The translations under genes were made by a program, and so were the position numbers. The notes under the pieces are model-generated. The model saw nothing but the letters and a program-made list of their open reading frames with translations. It ran no database searches and was not told where the DNA came from. Below, piece by piece: positions 13,362 through 14,457 of a stretch of 14,457 bases of DNA (position 1 is the first letter of the stretch; each line of letters starts with the position of its first letter). The DNA comes from Desulfobacterales bacterium (lineage in GTDB: Bacteria > Desulfobacterota > Desulfobacteria > Desulfobacterales > 4be13): NCBI GenBank assembly GCA_029934695.1, contig JAOZLU010000117.1:1-14457 (forward strand), read 5' to 3'.

Positions 13362-14381
13362 TTATCCATTCTCCTGGGTGAATTTGACAAGGCTCTCCAG
13401 TTTTTCCATGGCTTTTCCGCTGTCAATGGCATCTTCGGCTTTATGGATGCCTTCCTGGATATCCGCGGCTTTTCCTGCTGCGACAAGGGCCGCTGAAGCA
13501 TTCAGCAGAACCACATTCCGTTTGGGCCCTTTTTCTTCTCCGCTGAGAATTTTTCTTGTGATATCCGCATTCATCTCAGGCGTTCCCCCGATAAGCGTGT
13601 CTGAGTCTGCCTGCTCTCCGAAAAACTGCTCAGGGTGAATGTCATAAGTGCGGACAAGGCCGTCGTTCAGCTCGGAGACACGGGTGGGCGCACATACTGA
13701 GATTTCATCCAGTCCGTCGTGTCCGTGGACCACAAAGGCTCTTTTCGCACCCAGAATAAGGAGAGCCTGTGCGAACATTTCCGTGAGTTCCGGCGCATAG
13801 ACTCCTAACAGTTGACAATTGGCAGCAGCCGGATTCGTAAGCGGCCCCAGCATGTTGAAAATGGAACGAAGCCCCACCTCTTTCCTCGCTTTGGCCGCGT
13901 ATTTCATCGCACCGTGAAACAGAGGGGCAAAGAGAAAGCCGATGCCGATTTCCCGAACCGCTTCTTCCACGATTTCCGGATTGACATTCAGGTTCACGCC
14001 CAGCACCTCCAGTAGATCCGCACTGCCGCACTGACTGGATATGGAGCGGTTTCCATGCTTGGCAACAGTCACGCCGCAGCCAGCCACAACAAACGCCGTG
14101 GTTGTGGAAATATTAAAGGTCTGGGCACTGTCGCCGCCGGTGCCGCAGGTATCCACCACAGCAGATGCCGATGTCTGAATGCGTTTGGCTTTCCGGCGCA
14201 TGGCTTTTGCCGCTCCGGCCAGTTCTTCAAACGTCTCGCCTTTAGTGGCAAGTGCCGCCATCATTGCGCCAATCTGCGCGTCCGTGATGTCCCCTGAAAA
14301 AATCTCGGTGATCATTTCGGACATCTCTTCTTCAGTCAGATTATTTTTCTGAACGATTTTGTTAAGATTCTCTTTAAACAT
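13362..14381 (-). CDS. trpD: Anthranilate phosphoribosyltransferase
   Basis: TrpD joins anthranilate to phosphoribosyl pyrophosphate to give phosphoribosyl anthranilate, the second step of tryptophan synthesis, in the cytosol. The 339-residue length is typical. N-terminal helices (residues 1-65) are followed by VDTCGTGGDSAQTFNIST with the PRPP-binding GTGGD (80-84), VAKHGNRSISSQCGSADLLE (107-126), and the metal-binding DGLDE acid cluster further on (HGHDGLDEIS). I take the ATG at 14381, which has GGAG 9 bases upstream; the frame is open to a TTG at 14396 that itself overlaps that ribosome binding site. No other trp gene is in the window; one could lie to the right. Confidence 0.95.
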   Translation of the reverse strand: MFKENLNKIVQKNNLTEEEMSEMITEIFSGDITDAQIGAMMAALATKGETFEELAGAAKAMRRKAKRIQTSASAVVDTCGTGGDSAQTFNISTTTAFVVAGCGVTVAKHGNRSISSQCGSADLLEVLGVNLNVNPEIVEEAVREIGIGFLFAPLFHGAMKYAAKARKEVGLRSIFNMLGPLTNPAAANCQLLGVYAPELTEMFAQALLILGAKRAFVVHGHDGLDEISVCAPTRVSELNDGLVRTYDIHPEQFFGEQADSDTLIGGTPEMNADITRKILSGEEKGPKRNVVLLNASAALVAAGKAADIQEGIHKAEDAIDSGKAMEKLESLVKFTQENG

Positions 14382-14404
14382 ATTGTTATTCTCCAATATA
14401 AACT

Positions 14405-14457
14405 GATGTTGGATGTTGGATGTTGGATGTTGGATGTTTGATGTTGGATGTTGGATG
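14405..14457. repeat. GATGTTG heptamer tandem array
   Basis: Seven complete units of gatgttg and a partial eighth run to the window edge, beginning 24 bases upstream of the trpD start. Six units are identical and one (14433-14439) is gatgttt. The array probably continues beyond the window. Being a multiple of 7 and intergenic, it would change spacing rather than reading frame if its copy number varied. Confidence 0.9.

Noticed and set aside
13286..13501. 72-codon N-terminal extension of the AAA-ATPase-like protein
   Set aside because: It overlaps the end of trpD and translates a palindromic intergenic repeat (APELAEGAPRKL). A good ribosome binding site supports the ATG at 13285, where family homology starts.
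14405..14457. CRISPR-like array
   Set aside because: The units are 7 bp and contiguous with no spacers, so this is a simple tandem repeat.

Overview
Every gene I can support in this 14.5 kb window lies on the minus strand, so transcription runs from right to left. Base composition is moderate. Gene density is high, but decayed genes and small intergenic repeats are also numerous. The AAA-ATPase-like/PD-(D/E)XK protein family, Tat-dependent solute-binding proteins, an orphan-looking trpD and several kinds of dispersed palindrome suggest a large, repeat-rich bacterial genome. My best guess is a Desulfobacterota-type deltaproteobacterium. This is an inference from style; no rRNA or marker gene is present to prove it.

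Layout in the direction of transcription: (1) a GATGTTG heptamer array at the right edge (14405-14457), then trpD for tryptophan synthesis (14381-13362). (2) A 585-residue AAA-ATPase-like/PD-(D/E)XK protein (13285-11528). (3) A broken heavy-metal P1B-type ATPase (11232-10115) with a frameshift and a large internal deletion. (4) A tightly overlapping pterin/folate operon: a FolM/PTR1-type reductase (10055-9309), FolB (9319-8930) and FolK (8933-8355). (5) A decayed cyclic-peptide-type ABC exporter (8395-about 7459) that has lost its ATPase domain. (6) A peptide/nickel-type ABC importer operon: a fused double ATPase (7295-5661), permease B (5603-4647), permease C (4489-3656) and two tandem solute-binding proteins with Tat signals (1879-287, and 124 running off the left edge).

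The most unusual part lies inside the importer operon. Between permease C and the binding proteins sit three unrelated reading frames (3615-2282): two proteins I do not recognise and an AbiEii-like nucleotidyltransferase. They are followed by a second, truncated copy of the permease C 3' end (about 2253-1948). The two permease tails share a 145-bp stretch without a mismatch, while the flanking homology on each side differs at about 20% of positions. That pattern suggests an old duplication with later gene conversion, around an inserted or captured three-gene cassette.

Functionally, the importer genes form one transport system: two permeases, a double ATPase and two alternative binding proteins. 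The fol genes form a coupled pterin pathway in which FolM could supply the reduction step. The two pseudogenes and the repeats mark the window as a region of active genome rearrangement.
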